DNA of 64,000 bases from an uncultured Prevotella sp. (GTDB lineage: Bacteria; Bacteroidota; Bacteroidia; Bacteroidales; Bacteroidaceae): contig CAMOGW010000002.1 in assembly GCA_946614435.1 (NCBI GenBank), positions 124,001 to 188,000 of the forward strand. The letters are read 5' to 3'. Positions 48,570-57,676 of this stretch are shown here, piece by piece. Both the position numbers and the translations under genes were made by a program. Below the pieces are notes generated by a model. The model searched no databases, was not told the origin of the DNA, and saw only the letters and a program-made list of their open reading frames with translations. How positions within the stretch are numbered: the first letter of the stretch is position 1; every line of letters starts with the position of its first letter.

Positions 48570-49553
48570 ATGTCAGCAACAACGCAACATAAAAACATTC
48601 TGTATGCAATCTTGGGATTCGCAACAGTAGTAGCCCTGGTGGCCCTCATCGGCTTTTTCACACTGGGACGCGACCCTGAACTGATTCAGGGACAGGTAGA
48701 GGTGTCGGAATATAGAGTGTCGAGCAAGGTGCCCGGACGTATTCTGGAGATTAGAGTGAAGGAAGGCGACTTCGTGAAGGCCGGCGACACACTGGCCATC
48801 ATCGACGCACCCGAGGTGCGCGCCAAGATGATGCAGGCACAGGGCGCCGAGGCCGGCGCACAGGCACTGGACCAGATGGCACGCAACGGCGCCCGAAAGG
48901 AACAGGTGCAGGCCGCCTATCAGCTGCTGCAGAAGGCCAAGGCCGGACTGGAGATAGCCGAGAAGTCATATAACCGCGTGCAGCGACTCTACGACGAGGG
49001 CGTGATGAGCGCACAGAAACGCGACGAGGCATTTGCCAACTACAAGGCCATGCAGGCCACGGAAAAGGCCGCACAGAGCCAGTATGACATGGCACTGAAC
49101 GGCGCGCGCAGGGAAGAGAAAGCTGCCGCAGAGGCACAGCTGAACCGCGCCAAGGGAGCCGTGCAGGAGGTGAACAGCTACATGGGCGAGACCGTGCAGC
49201 TGGCACAGATGGACGGCGAGGTGAGCAGCATCTATCCCAAGATAGGCGAGCTCGTGGGCACGGGCAGCCCCATCATGACCATCTCGATGATGAACGACAT
49301 GTGGGGCACGTTCAACGTGCGCGAAGACCAGCTCAACGGCATGCAGGTGGGCACCGAGTTCACCGCATTCGTGCCCGCCTTCGACAAGGAGGTGAAGATG
49401 AAGGTCTATCACATGAAGGACCAAGGCTCCTACGCCGTGTGGAAGGCCACGAAGGCCAACGGACAGTATGACCTGAAGACGTTTGAGGTGAAGGCCCGTC
49501 CTACGGAGAAACTCGAAGGACTGCGCCCGGGTATGTCGCTCATCATCAAATAA
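48570..49553 (+). CDS. HlyD-family periplasmic adaptor
   Basis: The 327-residue protein has one N-terminal membrane helix (about 8-30), a biotinyl-lipoyl-like domain (QGQVEVSEYRVSSKVPGRIL, then VKEGDFVKAGDTLA) split by a helical hairpin (about 85-205), and a beta-barrel end. It links the TolC protein with the inner-membrane permeases. It ends with TAA directly followed by the ATG of the permease gene, with no gap. Confidence 0.92.
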   Translation: MSATTQHKNILYAILGFATVVALVALIGFFTLGRDPELIQGQVEVSEYRVSSKVPGRILEIRVKEGDFVKAGDTLAIIDAPEVRAKMMQAQGAEAGAQALDQMARNGARKEQVQAAYQLLQKAKAGLEIAEKSYNRVQRLYDEGVMSAQKRDEAFANYKAMQATEKAAQSQYDMALNGARREEKAAAEAQLNRAKGAVQEVNSYMGETVQLAQMDGEVSSIYPKIGELVGTGSPIMTISMMNDMWGTFNVREDQLNGMQVGTEFTAFVPAFDKEVKMKVYHMKDQGSYAVWKATKANGQYDLKTFEVKARPTEKLEGLRPGMSLIIK

Positions 49554-50723
49554 ATGGAATATCTAAAGCAGATATACAGGATTCTGATGCGAGAGCTGCT
49601 GATTCTGAGGAGGAATCACATCTATCGCTTCTGCATGGTGGCCTTCCCCATCCTGGTGACGGTGTTCTTCACCAGTTTGATGGACGACGGACTGCCCACC
49701 AGCATGCCCGTGGGCGTGGTGGACCTGGACAACACCTCGACCACACGCGCACTGACACGCAGGCTCGACGGATTCCAGATGTCGCACGTCGTGGCCCACT
49801 ATCCCAGCGTGACCGAGGCAAGAAAGGCCATACAGCGCAACGAGATCTATGCCTTCCTATATATTCCGAAAGGCACGACCGACAACCTGCTGGCCAGCCG
49901 ACAGCCGAAGGTGTCGTTCTACTACTCCATGACCTCGCTGGCCGCCGGATCACTGCTGTTCAAAGACCTGAAGACCATCTCGACACTGGGATCGGCTGCC
50001 GTGGGACAGGCCACGCTACAGGCACGCGGATTCACCAATGCGCAGATACAGACACTGCTGCAGCCCATCAGGATAGACCTGCACCAGATAGCCAACCCCT
50101 GGACCAGCTACAACGTCTATCTCACCACGATGATCGTGCCGGGCATGATCATGCTGTTCATCTTCCTCATCTCAGCCTACTCGCTGGGCACGGAGCTGAA
50201 GTTCGACTCGGGCAAGCTGTGGATGCGACTGGCGCACGACAACATCTATGTGGCCATGCTGGGCAAGTTCCTGCCACAGACCATCATCTGGCTGGCCATC
50301 GTCTATGGCTACCAGTACTACGTGTTCTACCATCTGGGATTCCCCCATCTGGGCTCGCCCCTGATGCTGGTGCTGCTGGGCCTGATACAGGTGCTGGCCA
50401 GTCAGGGCTTCGGCATCTTCGCCTTCGGCCTGATGCCCTCGCTGCGCATGTCGATGAGCGTGTGCTCGCTGTGGGCCGTGCTCAGCTTCTCAATGGCCGG
50501 ATCGGCCTTCCCCGCAATGGGCATGGACGGGCCGCTGCAGTCACTCACGTGGCTCTTCCCCCTGCGCCACTACTACATGATCTATCAGATCTGTGTCTTC
50601 AACGGCTTCCCGCTGTTAGAGGCATGGTTCCATTTTGCCGCGCTGGTGGCCTTCACACTGCTGCCGTGGTTCGTGGTGAGTAAAATAAAGAATGCAATGC
50701 TTACTTATGTCTATATTCCATAA
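49554..50723 (+). CDS. ABC-2 type transporter permease 1
   Basis: The 389-residue protein has a first helix (about 22-42, YRFCMVAFPILVTVFFTSL), a large periplasmic domain (about 45-175) and five to six C-terminal helices (about 180-385) of the ABC2_membrane_3 type. In E. coli the equivalent YbhG/F/S/R or YhiI/RbbA/YhhJ sets include an ATPase; here none is encoded. It overlaps the second permease by 17 bp. Confidence 0.85.
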   Translation: MEYLKQIYRILMRELLILRRNHIYRFCMVAFPILVTVFFTSLMDDGLPTSMPVGVVDLDNTSTTRALTRRLDGFQMSHVVAHYPSVTEARKAIQRNEIYAFLYIPKGTTDNLLASRQPKVSFYYSMTSLAAGSLLFKDLKTISTLGSAAVGQATLQARGFTNAQIQTLLQPIRIDLHQIANPWTSYNVYLTTMIVPGMIMLFIFLISAYSLGTELKFDSGKLWMRLAHDNIYVAMLGKFLPQTIIWLAIVYGYQYYVFYHLGFPHLGSPLMLVLLGLIQVLASQGFGIFAFGLMPSLRMSMSVCSLWAVLSFSMAGSAFPAMGMDGPLQSLTWLFPLRHYYMIYQICVFNGFPLLEAWFHFAALVAFTLLPWFVVSKIKNAMLTYVYIP

Positions 50724-51951
50724 CGCATACGAGGCCCTGCAGGATGCCTGCTACATCTGGCGGCAGGAAATGAGACAGGTGGTGAAGGACGAGGGCGTGC
50801 TCATCTTCTTCATCATCGTGCCTATCATCTATCCGCTCCTGTACTCCTGGATCTATAATAACGAGGTGGTGCACGAAGTGCCCGTGGTGGTGGTCGATCA
50901 GTCGCACTCGTCGCTCTCGCGCCAGTTCATACGCATGTGCGATGCCTCGCCCGACGTGAACGTGGCCTGCTACGCGCAGGACATGGAGGAGGCCAAGTCG
51001 CTGGTGAGCCGGCAGATTGTGAAGGGCATCTACTATATTCCAAGCGACTTCGACAAGAACGTGAACCGACTGCAACAGGGCGTGATCAGCGTGTATTGCG
51101 ACATGAGCCTGATGCTCACCTATAAAGCCCTGTTCCAGACGGCACAAATGGTGAGCATGCAGATGGGAGCGGAGATCAAGACCAAGCTGGGCGGGCGCTA
51201 TACGCACCGCGAAGAGGTGATAGCGGCCAAGCCGCTCGACTATGTCGAAGTGCCTATCTTCAATCCCTCGGGCGGCTACGGCTCGTTCATCCTGCCTGCC
51301 GTGCTCATCCTGATCCTGCAGCAGACGCTGGTGCTGGGCATCGGCCTCTCGGCTGGTACGGCCCGCGAGGAGAACCGCTACGGGCTGCTCATACCCGTGA
51401 ACAAGCACTATCACGGCATGTTCCGCATCGTGCTGGGCAAGGCGATGTGCTACTTCATGATCTATGCCGTGATGGGCGCATGGCTCGTGGCGGGCGTGCC
51501 TTATCTGTTCAGCTTCCCGCAGTTGGCCACATGGCAGACGCTGCTGGTCATCATGGTGCCTTACATCCTGGCCTGCATCTTCTTCGGCATGACCGTGTCG
51601 TGCATGGTGAAGTATCGCGAGAACGTGATGCTGCTCATGGTGTTCATATCCATCCCCTTGCTGTTCATGACGGGCATCAGCTGGCCGCAGTCCAACATCC
51701 CGGGCGTGTGGCAGGGCGTGTCGTGGCTCTTCCCCTCGACCTTCGGCGTGAAGGCATACGTGCGACTGAACTCAATGGGTGCCTCGCTGGGCGACGTGCT
51801 CATGGAGTATCGCATCCTGTGGCTGCAGGCTGCCCTCTACTTCGGTCTGGCCCTCATCGTGTATCGCTACCAGATTCACCTAGCCCACCAGGACGTGCGC
51901 GAACGACTGGCCGAGAAGAAGGCTCAGAAGAAAGCAAGAAATCAGAAATAA
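50707..51951 (+). CDS. ABC-2 type transporter permease 2
   Basis: The 414-residue permease starts at MSIFHNAYEALQDACYIWRQ, chosen because it leaves a small overlap with the preceding gene. It has the same plan: a first helix (GVLIFFIIVPIIYPLLYSWI), a periplasmic domain with SQRRNE-like YIPSDFDKNV, and a helix bundle ending at RYQIHLAHQD plus a basic tail. It probably forms a heterodimer with permease 1. The operon ends here, 5 bp before an 851-bp repeat element. Confidence 0.85.
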   Translation: MSIFHNAYEALQDACYIWRQEMRQVVKDEGVLIFFIIVPIIYPLLYSWIYNNEVVHEVPVVVVDQSHSSLSRQFIRMCDASPDVNVACYAQDMEEAKSLVSRQIVKGIYYIPSDFDKNVNRLQQGVISVYCDMSLMLTYKALFQTAQMVSMQMGAEIKTKLGGRYTHREEVIAAKPLDYVEVPIFNPSGGYGSFILPAVLILILQQTLVLGIGLSAGTAREENRYGLLIPVNKHYHGMFRIVLGKAMCYFMIYAVMGAWLVAGVPYLFSFPQLATWQTLLVIMVPYILACIFFGMTVSCMVKYRENVMLLMVFISIPLLFMTGISWPQSNIPGVWQGVSWLFPSTFGVKAYVRLNSMGASLGDVLMEYRILWLQAALYFGLALIVYRYQIHLAHQDVRERLAEKKAQKKARNQK

Positions 51952-51955
51952 TTTA

Positions 51956-52806
51956 GGTTTCGGACAGAAATTACTATGCATGGTTTTTTCGGACAGAAAT
52001 TACTATGCATAGTTTTTTTCGGACAGAAATTATTATAATTAGTATAATTTTTTTTCACAAAACATGTCTTCGGTAATGAGTAGAAGAAATTATACTAATT
52101 ATAATAATTTCTGTCCCCAAAAAACAATTACTGAGGAAATTATACTAATTATAATAACTGAAGTTTCCCTCCTTTTTTATTTGTCAAGAATTAGAGAGTT
52201 AGAGAATTTTTTCTTTTATTTGAATTATTGGGAATTTGAGAAGAAATGGCAAGCCATTTCAGTCCGCATGGTTCAGTCGCTGGCGACGGATAATTCCTAA
52301 TAATTCTCTTCTTTGCAATTACAATTCTCAAATTCTCTAATTCTTGATAAATAATATCTTAACATTCGTTATTGGGATGGGAAACTCCAGTTACTTACTT
52401 AAGCTTCCCCTCCTTTTTTTTGTCAAGAATTAGAGAGTTAGAGAATTTTCTTTTATTTGAATTTTATTGGAATTTGAGAAGAAATGGCAAGCCATTTCCA
52501 TTTCAGTCCGCATGGTTCAGTCGCTGGCGACGGATAATTCCTAATAATTCTCTTCTTTGCAATTAAAATTCTCAAGCTCTCAAATTCTTGACAAATAATA
52601 ACTTAACATTCGTTATTGGGATGGGAAACTCCAGTTGCTTACTTAAGCTTCTCACCCTTTTTATTTGTCAAGAATTAGAGCGCTCGACCTTTGGTCGCTT
52701 TGCTTGCAAAGAATGAGAGAATTCATGACCAAAAACATGTTTTGTGGAAAAATTATATTAATTATAATAATTTCTGTCCGAAAAAAAGTAATTTCTGTCC
52801 GAAACC
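51956..52806. mobile_element. 851-bp gene-free element with nested terminal inverted repeats
   Basis: The ends GGTTTCGGACAGAAATTACT (51956) and its complement ending at 52806 are inverted. Inside, further CGGACAGAAATTA copies follow in the same orientation on each side. A 30-bp perfect hairpin lies at 52021-52050/52087-52116. The interior carries two near-identical units of about 240 bp. No credible gene lies inside; short frames are made of the repeats. It is most simply read as a MITE-like or composite repeat element. Confidence 0.65.
52181..52683. repeat. Two ~240-bp direct repeats plus a partial third
   Basis: Unit A (52181-52419) and unit B (52420-52664) start TTGTCAAGAATTAGAGAG and share most of their length, with 2-12-bp indels. 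A third copy starts at 52665 and breaks off after the first 16 bases. Each unit is itself folded: AGAATTAGAGAGTTAGAGAA at the start is complementary to AATTCTCTAATTCTTGA-like sequence near its end, and AAATGGCAAGCCATTTC forms a smaller hairpin. Confidence 0.9.
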
Positions 52807-52831
52807 CTTCAGCGGAAAAGCTGAAGGAAAA

Positions 52832-53014
52832 CATCTGCTCCATCTGCTCCCTTTCCAAACGCTTGATAATCAAAGCAATGAAAACTGGGAGCAGATGGAG
52901 CAGATGTTTTGCAAACTTTATGATAATAAGAGTCTTTTAGTCCTGTAGTCCGCTGCAAGAAAAATAATTGACTAATAAGAGTCTTTTAGTCCTGTAGTCC
53001 GCTGCAAGAAAAAA
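52832..53014. repeat. 22-bp hairpin and two 41-bp tandem repeats before mrp
   Basis: AACATCTGCTCCATCTGCTC.. at 52832-52853 pairs with 52889-52910. Next, TAATAAGAGTCTTTTAGTCC.. occurs at about 52925 and again about 52974 (period 49 bp), each ending GCTGCAAGAAAAA. CTTCAGC/GCTGAAG forms a small hairpin at 52808-52826. No gene is seen between 51952 and 53047. Confidence 0.82.
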
Positions 53015-53047
53015 CGATTGAAGCTTGGCCCCGAACCATGGAAGTAG

Positions 53048-54172
53048 CTACTTCGTGCCCACGATCTTGGTCTTCGGCAGCTCCTTGTTGCGACGGTTGA
53101 CCACCGTGACCACGGCCTGCGCCAGGTTCAGGAAAGCCTGCCCCGTCATGGTATCGACCTTGGTAGCAGCCGGGGCACCGGCATCGCCACTCTCGCAGAT
53201 GCTCTGGACAAGCGGGATCTGTGCCAGCAGAGGCACCTGCATCTCCTCAGCCAACTGCTTGCAACCCTCCTTGCCAAAGATGTAGTACTTGTTCTCGGGC
53301 AGCTCGGCAGGCGTGAACCATGCCATGTTCTCCACCAGTCCGAGGATGGGCACGTTCACTTTGTCGTTGCGATACATGTCGATGCCCTTGCGTGCATCGG
53401 CCAGTGCCACCTGCTGCGGAGTGCTGACGATGATGGCACCTGTGATGCTGAGCGTCTGCAGCAGAGTGAGGTGAATGTCGCTCGTGCCAGGAGGCGTGTC
53501 AAGAATGAAATAGTCGAGCTCGCCCCAGTCGGCATCGGCAATGAGCTGCTTGAGCGCATTCGTGGCCATGCCGCCGCGCCAGAGCGTAGCCGTGTCGGGA
53601 TTGACGAAGAACCCGATGGAGAGCAGCTTCACGCCGTACTGCTCAACCGGCTCGATCAGGTCGCGGCCATCCACATTGACAGCGTATGGACGGGCATCCT
53701 CGCAGTGGAACATCTTAGGCATGGAAGGACCGAAGATGTCGGTGTCGAGCAGACCCACCTTGTAGCCTAGACGGGCCAAGGCAATGGCCAGATTGGCCGA
53801 GACGGTGGACTTGCCCACGCCGCCCTTGCCCGAGCTCACGGCCACGATGTTCTTCACCTGCGGCAGCAGCTTGTCGAGCTCAGGACGGGGCTTCGACTTG
53901 AACTCGGTGGCAATCTCCACCTTGATGTCCTTGGCTACATGGTAGTGGATGGCTGCCTCGGCAGCCTTCACGGTGGATTTCAGGAACGGATCGGTGTCGC
54001 GCGGAAACTCCAGCACAACACCAACTTTCCAGTTCATTCCCTCTACAGGGGGATCGAGGGGAGCGACAGTAGGCGTGTCGGCCAGCATGCCGCTTTCAAT
54101 CAGATTCTTCTTCGTGCCGGCATAAGTGACGGTGGCCAGCGCATCGATGATCAGTTGGGGATATAATGTCAT
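53048..54172 (-). CDS. Mrp/NBP35 family iron-sulfur cluster carrier
   Basis: Mrp/ApbC proteins bind and transfer Fe-S clusters to apoproteins. The 374-residue product has an N-terminal MIP18-like domain (about 1-90), the deviant P-loop AVSSGKGGVGKSTVSANLA (about 112-130), LDTDIFGPSMPKMF and DTPPGTSDIHLTL. The usual CxxC near the C-terminus is not obvious; the region reads ENMAWFTPAELPENKYYIFG, where many homologues have C-P-x-C, so cluster binding may differ. Its start overlaps the phosphatase stop by one base (TAATG). Confidence 0.9.
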   Translation of the reverse strand: MTLYPQLIIDALATVTYAGTKKNLIESGMLADTPTVAPLDPPVEGMNWKVGVVLEFPRDTDPFLKSTVKAAEAAIHYHVAKDIKVEIATEFKSKPRPELDKLLPQVKNIVAVSSGKGGVGKSTVSANLAIALARLGYKVGLLDTDIFGPSMPKMFHCEDARPYAVNVDGRDLIEPVEQYGVKLLSIGFFVNPDTATLWRGGMATNALKQLIADADWGELDYFILDTPPGTSDIHLTLLQTLSITGAIIVSTPQQVALADARKGIDMYRNDKVNVPILGLVENMAWFTPAELPENKYYIFGKEGCKQLAEEMQVPLLAQIPLVQSICESGDAGAPAATKVDTMTGQAFLNLAQAVVTVVNRRNKELPKTKIVGTK

Positions 54173-55059
54173 TACTGCAATATTTTATGTCCTTCAGAAA
54201 CAACAATACCGTGAGTCTGCTCGCTGGCAGGAATGCCGTTGATGGTGTAGATGCGGCCCGTGCGGCTCTGAGTCTTCACATGCATTGACTGCACGTTTGA
54301 GGCAGTCTTCTGCTTGTACTCCTGCTGGGCTTCCTTCATCATGGTCTGGAAGTCGCTGTTGGTCTGCAGCACACTGAAGAGCAGGCTGGCGGCCATGCGG
54401 CTGTTGTCAACATCGCTCTGCCAGTGGGCACCCACGATGACACGGCTGATGCCATAGTCCATGCCGCGCTTATAGATTTCGGCAGCGCGTTCCGGGGCAA
54501 TCTGAATCATGAGCAGCGTGATGGTCCAGCCGCGCAAGGTGTGGCCAGAGGGATAGCTGCCCTCGCCGCGAAGCTCGTCTTCCTCGTGCGACGGCATGGA
54601 GTCGTTGAAGCGCTCGAAGGGTCGCTGGCGGCTGTACTGAGCCTTTACGGCACGGCGCGTGGGGTCGGTGGTGCGCAGGCTCTTGTTCAGCAGCGCGTAG
54701 ATCTTGGGCGTGCCCTCCTTGGTGACGGTCAGTCCGAAGGCATCTTTCCAGTTGGCATACACCTTCTCCAGGTCATCCCATTCGGCATCGGCAACGGCCA
54801 CAGCCACGCGCTCGGCATTGTCGCGCTGCTGCTTTCCCCAGAGGTAGCGCACCATGTCGGCGGCAAACTCAGGGCTTTCGAATGACGGGTGGGCCGGTAT
54901 GCAGTCATACAGCTGCGGCATGTCGGTCAGGTTGATGAACGGGGTAGTGCCGTAGGTCTCGTTGTCTTTCTCGTATTTGTCGTAGTCACCTTGTGCAAAG
55001 GCAACCGATGTGCAGCAGATAAACGCTGCGAGAATGATGAAACTTAATGTCTTTCTCAT
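54172..55059 (-). CDS. Class A acid phosphatase (PhoN-like, PAP2 superfamily)
   Basis: This 295-residue exported enzyme releases phosphate from organic monoesters in the periplasm or outside. The signal peptide is MRKTLSFIILAAFICCTSVAFA. The PAP2 signature is complete: KAQYSRQRPF (K-x6-RP), GSYPSGHTLRG (PSGH) and SRVIVGAHWQSDVD (SR-x5-H-x3-D). The C-terminus (RTGRIYTINGIPASEQTHGI, then VVSEGHKILQ) is the exported-protein tail seen elsewhere in this window, suggesting surface sorting. Confidence 0.93.
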   Translation of the reverse strand: MRKTLSFIILAAFICCTSVAFAQGDYDKYEKDNETYGTTPFINLTDMPQLYDCIPAHPSFESPEFAADMVRYLWGKQQRDNAERVAVAVADAEWDDLEKVYANWKDAFGLTVTKEGTPKIYALLNKSLRTTDPTRRAVKAQYSRQRPFERFNDSMPSHEEDELRGEGSYPSGHTLRGWTITLLMIQIAPERAAEIYKRGMDYGISRVIVGAHWQSDVDNSRMAASLLFSVLQTNSDFQTMMKEAQQEYKQKTASNVQSMHVKTQSRTGRIYTINGIPASEQTHGIVVSEGHKILQ

Positions 55060-55087
55060 TATCTTTATGCTTTTTTTTGAAAAGTAA

Positions 55088-55891
55088 TTATTTTGCGGTT
55101 TCTTTGCTACTCCGCTTCGAGCGGTGATAGCTGCGGTAGTCGTCGAGCTCGATCTCCACGTCGGGCTCAGTCAGCTCACCTGTGCGCGGCAGACGGAACT
55201 TCATGTAGCGGATGTTCAGTCCACGGGCAATCCACATCGACTCGTAATAGGTCTGGATGGTGAGAATCTTTTCTAACTGAGAGTTGAGAGCTGAGAGCTG
55301 AGAGGTGGTTCTCGTCTCCCCGTTCCCAGTCCCATAGAGATCCTCGGTGCGGAAAAGCAGAGGAAGGCGGTTCTTCTCCACCATATAAGAAGTATAGGTG
55401 AAGAGGAAGTTGGAGTCGGTCTTGAGATGAATGATGCCGCCATCGACGAGGAAGCGGCGATAGCGCTCCATGAAGTAAGTGGATGTGAGGCGCTTGCGCG
55501 GATTCTTCATCTGCGGGTCGCTGAACGTGAGCCAGATTTCCTGTACCTCGTCTTCGGCAAAGAAACGGTCGATGATCTCGATGCTGGTGCGCAGGAAGGC
55601 CACGTTCTTCAGTCCCTCCTTCAGGGCCTGCGTGGCACCCGTCCACATGCGGGCCCCCTTGATATCTACGCCGATGAAGTTCATGTCAGGATAGAGCTTG
55701 GCCAGCTCCACGGTGTATTCGCCCTTGCCGCAGCCTAACTCTAAGACGATGGGGTGGTCGTTGTGGAAATACTGCTCATGCCAGTGACCCTTCATATCAA
55801 AAGGAACGTGCTCCACTACCGAAAAAGGGTACTGGAACACGTTCTCGTATGTCGCCATATCGGCGAACTTAGCTAATTTGCCTTTGCCCAT
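55088..55891 (-). CDS. trmB: tRNA (guanine-N7-)-methyltransferase
   Basis: TrmB makes m7G46 in the variable loop of tRNAs. The 267-residue protein has the SAM-binding fold: [16 protein letters not shown] (motif I), [15 protein letters not shown], the TrmB signature [15 protein letters not shown], and [15 protein letters not shown]. Residues about 196-206 ([11 protein letters not shown]) come from a 7-bp tandem repeat at 55275-55305 inserted in frame in a loop. The gene abuts the DUF975-type gene. Confidence 0.94.
   Translation of the reverse strand: MGKGKLAKFADMATYENVFQYPFSVVEHVPFDMKGHWHEQYFHNDHPIVLELGCGKGEYTVELAKLYPDMNFIGVDIKGARMWTGATQALKEGLKNVAFLRTSIEIIDRFFAEDEVQEIWLTFSDPQMKNPRKRLTSTYFMERYRRFLVDGGIIHLKTDSNFLFTYTSYMVEKNRLPLLFRTEDLYGTGNGETRTTSQLSALNSQLEKILTIQTYYESMWIARGLNIRYMKFRLPRTGELTEPDVEIELDDYRSYHRSKRSSKETAK
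55275..55305. repeat. 7-bp tandem repeat inside trmB
   Basis: AACTGAG, AGTTGAG, AGCTGAG, AGCTGAG and AGG: the same unit as the repeat block at 33278-33480. The reading frame is kept. Confidence 0.88.
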
Positions 55892-56536
55892 TTAGATGCT
55901 GCTCTCCTGTTTCAAGTCTTCGTAATAATGAGCCATCGTCGTCTGCATGTAAGGCATGAGGAACAGATAGCCGATGCCTAAGGTCAGAATGCACAGAAGC
56001 GCCCATCCGATGAAACTCAATAAGAGCAGGAACAGATCCATCTTGTGTCCTGACATCATCTTCGCACTCTTCTTCATAGCATCGATGGCGCTAATATTTT
56101 CGTCATCGCGCAGGATATAAGGTAACTGTGCAAACATGATGGCAAAAATGATGCCTGGCACGAAGAAGAAGATGACTCCCACCAAGACGACAACTAAATA
56201 AAGGAAGAAGGCCAAGCTAAGGCGGAGGCTGTCCTTATAGCCATCGAACAGTTTGCCTACCTTTAGCTCACCGCCCCTGATGAAATCGAGGAACATAACG
56301 CCGAATCCCCACGTCAGTGGTGCGCAAGCCAACAGCCAGATTAACTGGAAGACGAACCCGGTCTCTTGAGTCATAAAGGATGATACTGCAAAATTGATGC
56401 CTTCAGAGATGACAAAGTATATGAGTGATACAATCGCTGCATCCATCCATTTGTCTTGCAGACTGGCAATAGCCATGTCTTTGTAATTGCTGATTGATTT
56501 CATAGCTTCATTCTGTTGATGTTGTTCGTTACTCAA
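55892..56536 (-). CDS. DUF975-type membrane protein
   Basis: The 214-residue protein has about five or six membrane segments (VSLIYFVISEGINFAVSSF, VFQLIWLLACAPLTWGFGVM, LSLAFFLYLVVVLVGVIFFF, PGIIFAIMFAQLPYI, FLLLLSFIGWALLCI) and the DUF975 core AIDAMKKSAKMMSGHKMDLF. The function is unknown. Its first 8 bases overlap the end of ilvE and its stop abuts trmB, so the genes are cotranscribed. Confidence 0.8.
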   Translation of the reverse strand: MSNEQHQQNEAMKSISNYKDMAIASLQDKWMDAAIVSLIYFVISEGINFAVSSFMTQETGFVFQLIWLLACAPLTWGFGVMFLDFIRGGELKVGKLFDGYKDSLRLSLAFFLYLVVVLVGVIFFFVPGIIFAIMFAQLPYILRDDENISAIDAMKKSAKMMSGHKMDLFLLLLSFIGWALLCILTLGIGYLFLMPYMQTTMAHYYEDLKQESSI

Positions 56537-57545
56537 TGACTACTGTCGTCCAGCCGTGCTTGTCCTCGATCTCGCCATACTGGATGCCACGCAGCGTGTC
56601 GAACAGTTTCTTTGAGATGGGGCCGGGCTGGGCACCGAAGTCATAGCGCTTGCCAGTATCGATGTCGTCGATATAACTGATGGGCGAGATGACGGCAGCT
56701 GTTCCGCAGGCTCCTGCCTCCTCGAAAGTATCGAGTTCCTCCTCGGGGATGGGGCGGCGCTCCACCTTCAGTCCGAGGTCTTCAGCTACCTGCATCAGAC
56801 TCTTGTTGGTGATAGAGGGAAGGATGGAGGTAGATTTCGGAGTGATGTAAGTGTTGTCCTTGATGCCGAAGAAGTTGGCTGCACCACACTCGTCGATGTA
56901 CTTCTTCTCCTTGGCATCGAGATAGAACTCGCAGGCGTAGCCCTTCTCATGAGCAAGGTTGTTGGCAAAGAGCGAAGCGGCATAGTTGCCACCCACCTTG
57001 TACTTGCCCGTGCCGAGAGGAGCCGAGCGATCGTAGTCGCGCACGATGACGTAAGGATTAGAAGCAAAGCCTCCCTTGAAATAAGGACCTACGGGAGTCA
57101 CGAAGATAAGGAAGCAATACTCCTTGGCAGGATGAACGCCCACCTGGGCGCTGGTGCCGATGAGCAGCGGACGGATGTAGAGCGTGGCACCGCTCTCGTA
57201 GGTGGGAATCCACTCCTGGTTGAGGCGCACCACCTTCTTCACCATCTCTTCGAACAGCTCGGTGGGAACCTCGGGCATGAGAATGCCGCGACAGGTGGAT
57301 TGCAGACGCTCAGCATTGTCCTTTACGCGGAACACGCGCACCTTGCCGTCAGGACAGCGATAGGCTTTCAAGCCTTCGAAAGCCTCCTGGCCATAGTGCA
57401 GGCAGGTGGCTGCCATGTGCAGTTTCAGATACTCATCGGAGCAGACCTCAATCTCCCCCCACTTACCGTCGCGATAGTAGCAACGGACGTTGTAGTCGGT
57501 CTTCATGTAACCGAACGACAAATTTGCCCAATCTAAATTTTTCAT
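56529..57545 (-). CDS. ilvE: Branched-chain amino acid aminotransferase
   Basis: IlvE transfers amino groups between glutamate and the keto acids of Ile, Leu and Val. The start at 57545 (MKNLDWANLSFGYMKTDYNV) gives 338 residues, the class IV family length. The PLP lysine is in GTGKYKVGGNYAASL; YGQEAFEGLKAYR, the DECGAANFFGIK phosphate-binding region and EEAGACGTAAVISP are all typical. Upstream frames would add non-conserved residues. A tiny membrane-protein gene ends 17 bp upstream. Confidence 0.94.
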   Translation of the reverse strand: MKNLDWANLSFGYMKTDYNVRCYYRDGKWGEIEVCSDEYLKLHMAATCLHYGQEAFEGLKAYRCPDGKVRVFRVKDNAERLQSTCRGILMPEVPTELFEEMVKKVVRLNQEWIPTYESGATLYIRPLLIGTSAQVGVHPAKEYCFLIFVTPVGPYFKGGFASNPYVIVRDYDRSAPLGTGKYKVGGNYAASLFANNLAHEKGYACEFYLDAKEKKYIDECGAANFFGIKDNTYITPKSTSILPSITNKSLMQVAEDLGLKVERRPIPEEELDTFEEAGACGTAAVISPISYIDDIDTGKRYDFGAQPGPISKKLFDTLRGIQYGEIEDKHGWTTVVIE

Positions 57546-57562
57546 ATTGTTGGTTTTGTGAA

Positions 57563-57673
57563 TCATTGCTCTGAATCTAATTGCTTGGTACGGTTGTGTT
57601 CGAATATTGCTACCCATGCAACGAATAATGCTATGCATAATGTCATTATTCCCGATACTGCTAAAAATGCCAT
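57563..57673 (-). CDS. 36-residue single-pass membrane protein
   Basis: The frame from the ATG at 57673 encodes 36 residues: a hydrophobic helix (MAFLAVSGIMTLCIALFVAW, then VAIF) followed by a short polar tail (EHNRTKQLDSEQ). It starts 3 bp after the stop of the upstream membrane gene and ends 17 bp before ilvE, so it is in an operon position. It is too short for ordinary gene finding. I recognise no family. Confidence 0.6.
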   Translation of the reverse strand: MAFLAVSGIMTLCIALFVAWVAIFEHNRTKQLDSEQ

Positions 57674-57676
57674 AAG

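Noticed and set aside
46958..51951. Type I secretion system for a neighbouring protein
   Set aside because: No ATPase of the HlyB type and no repeat-toxin or bacteriocin gene is present; the permeases are of the ABC-2 efflux type.
52064..52948. Several open frames of 60-90 codons in the repeat region
   Set aside because: They consist of the repeated units themselves, exist in both copies with shifted frames, and lack ribosome sites or protein-like composition.
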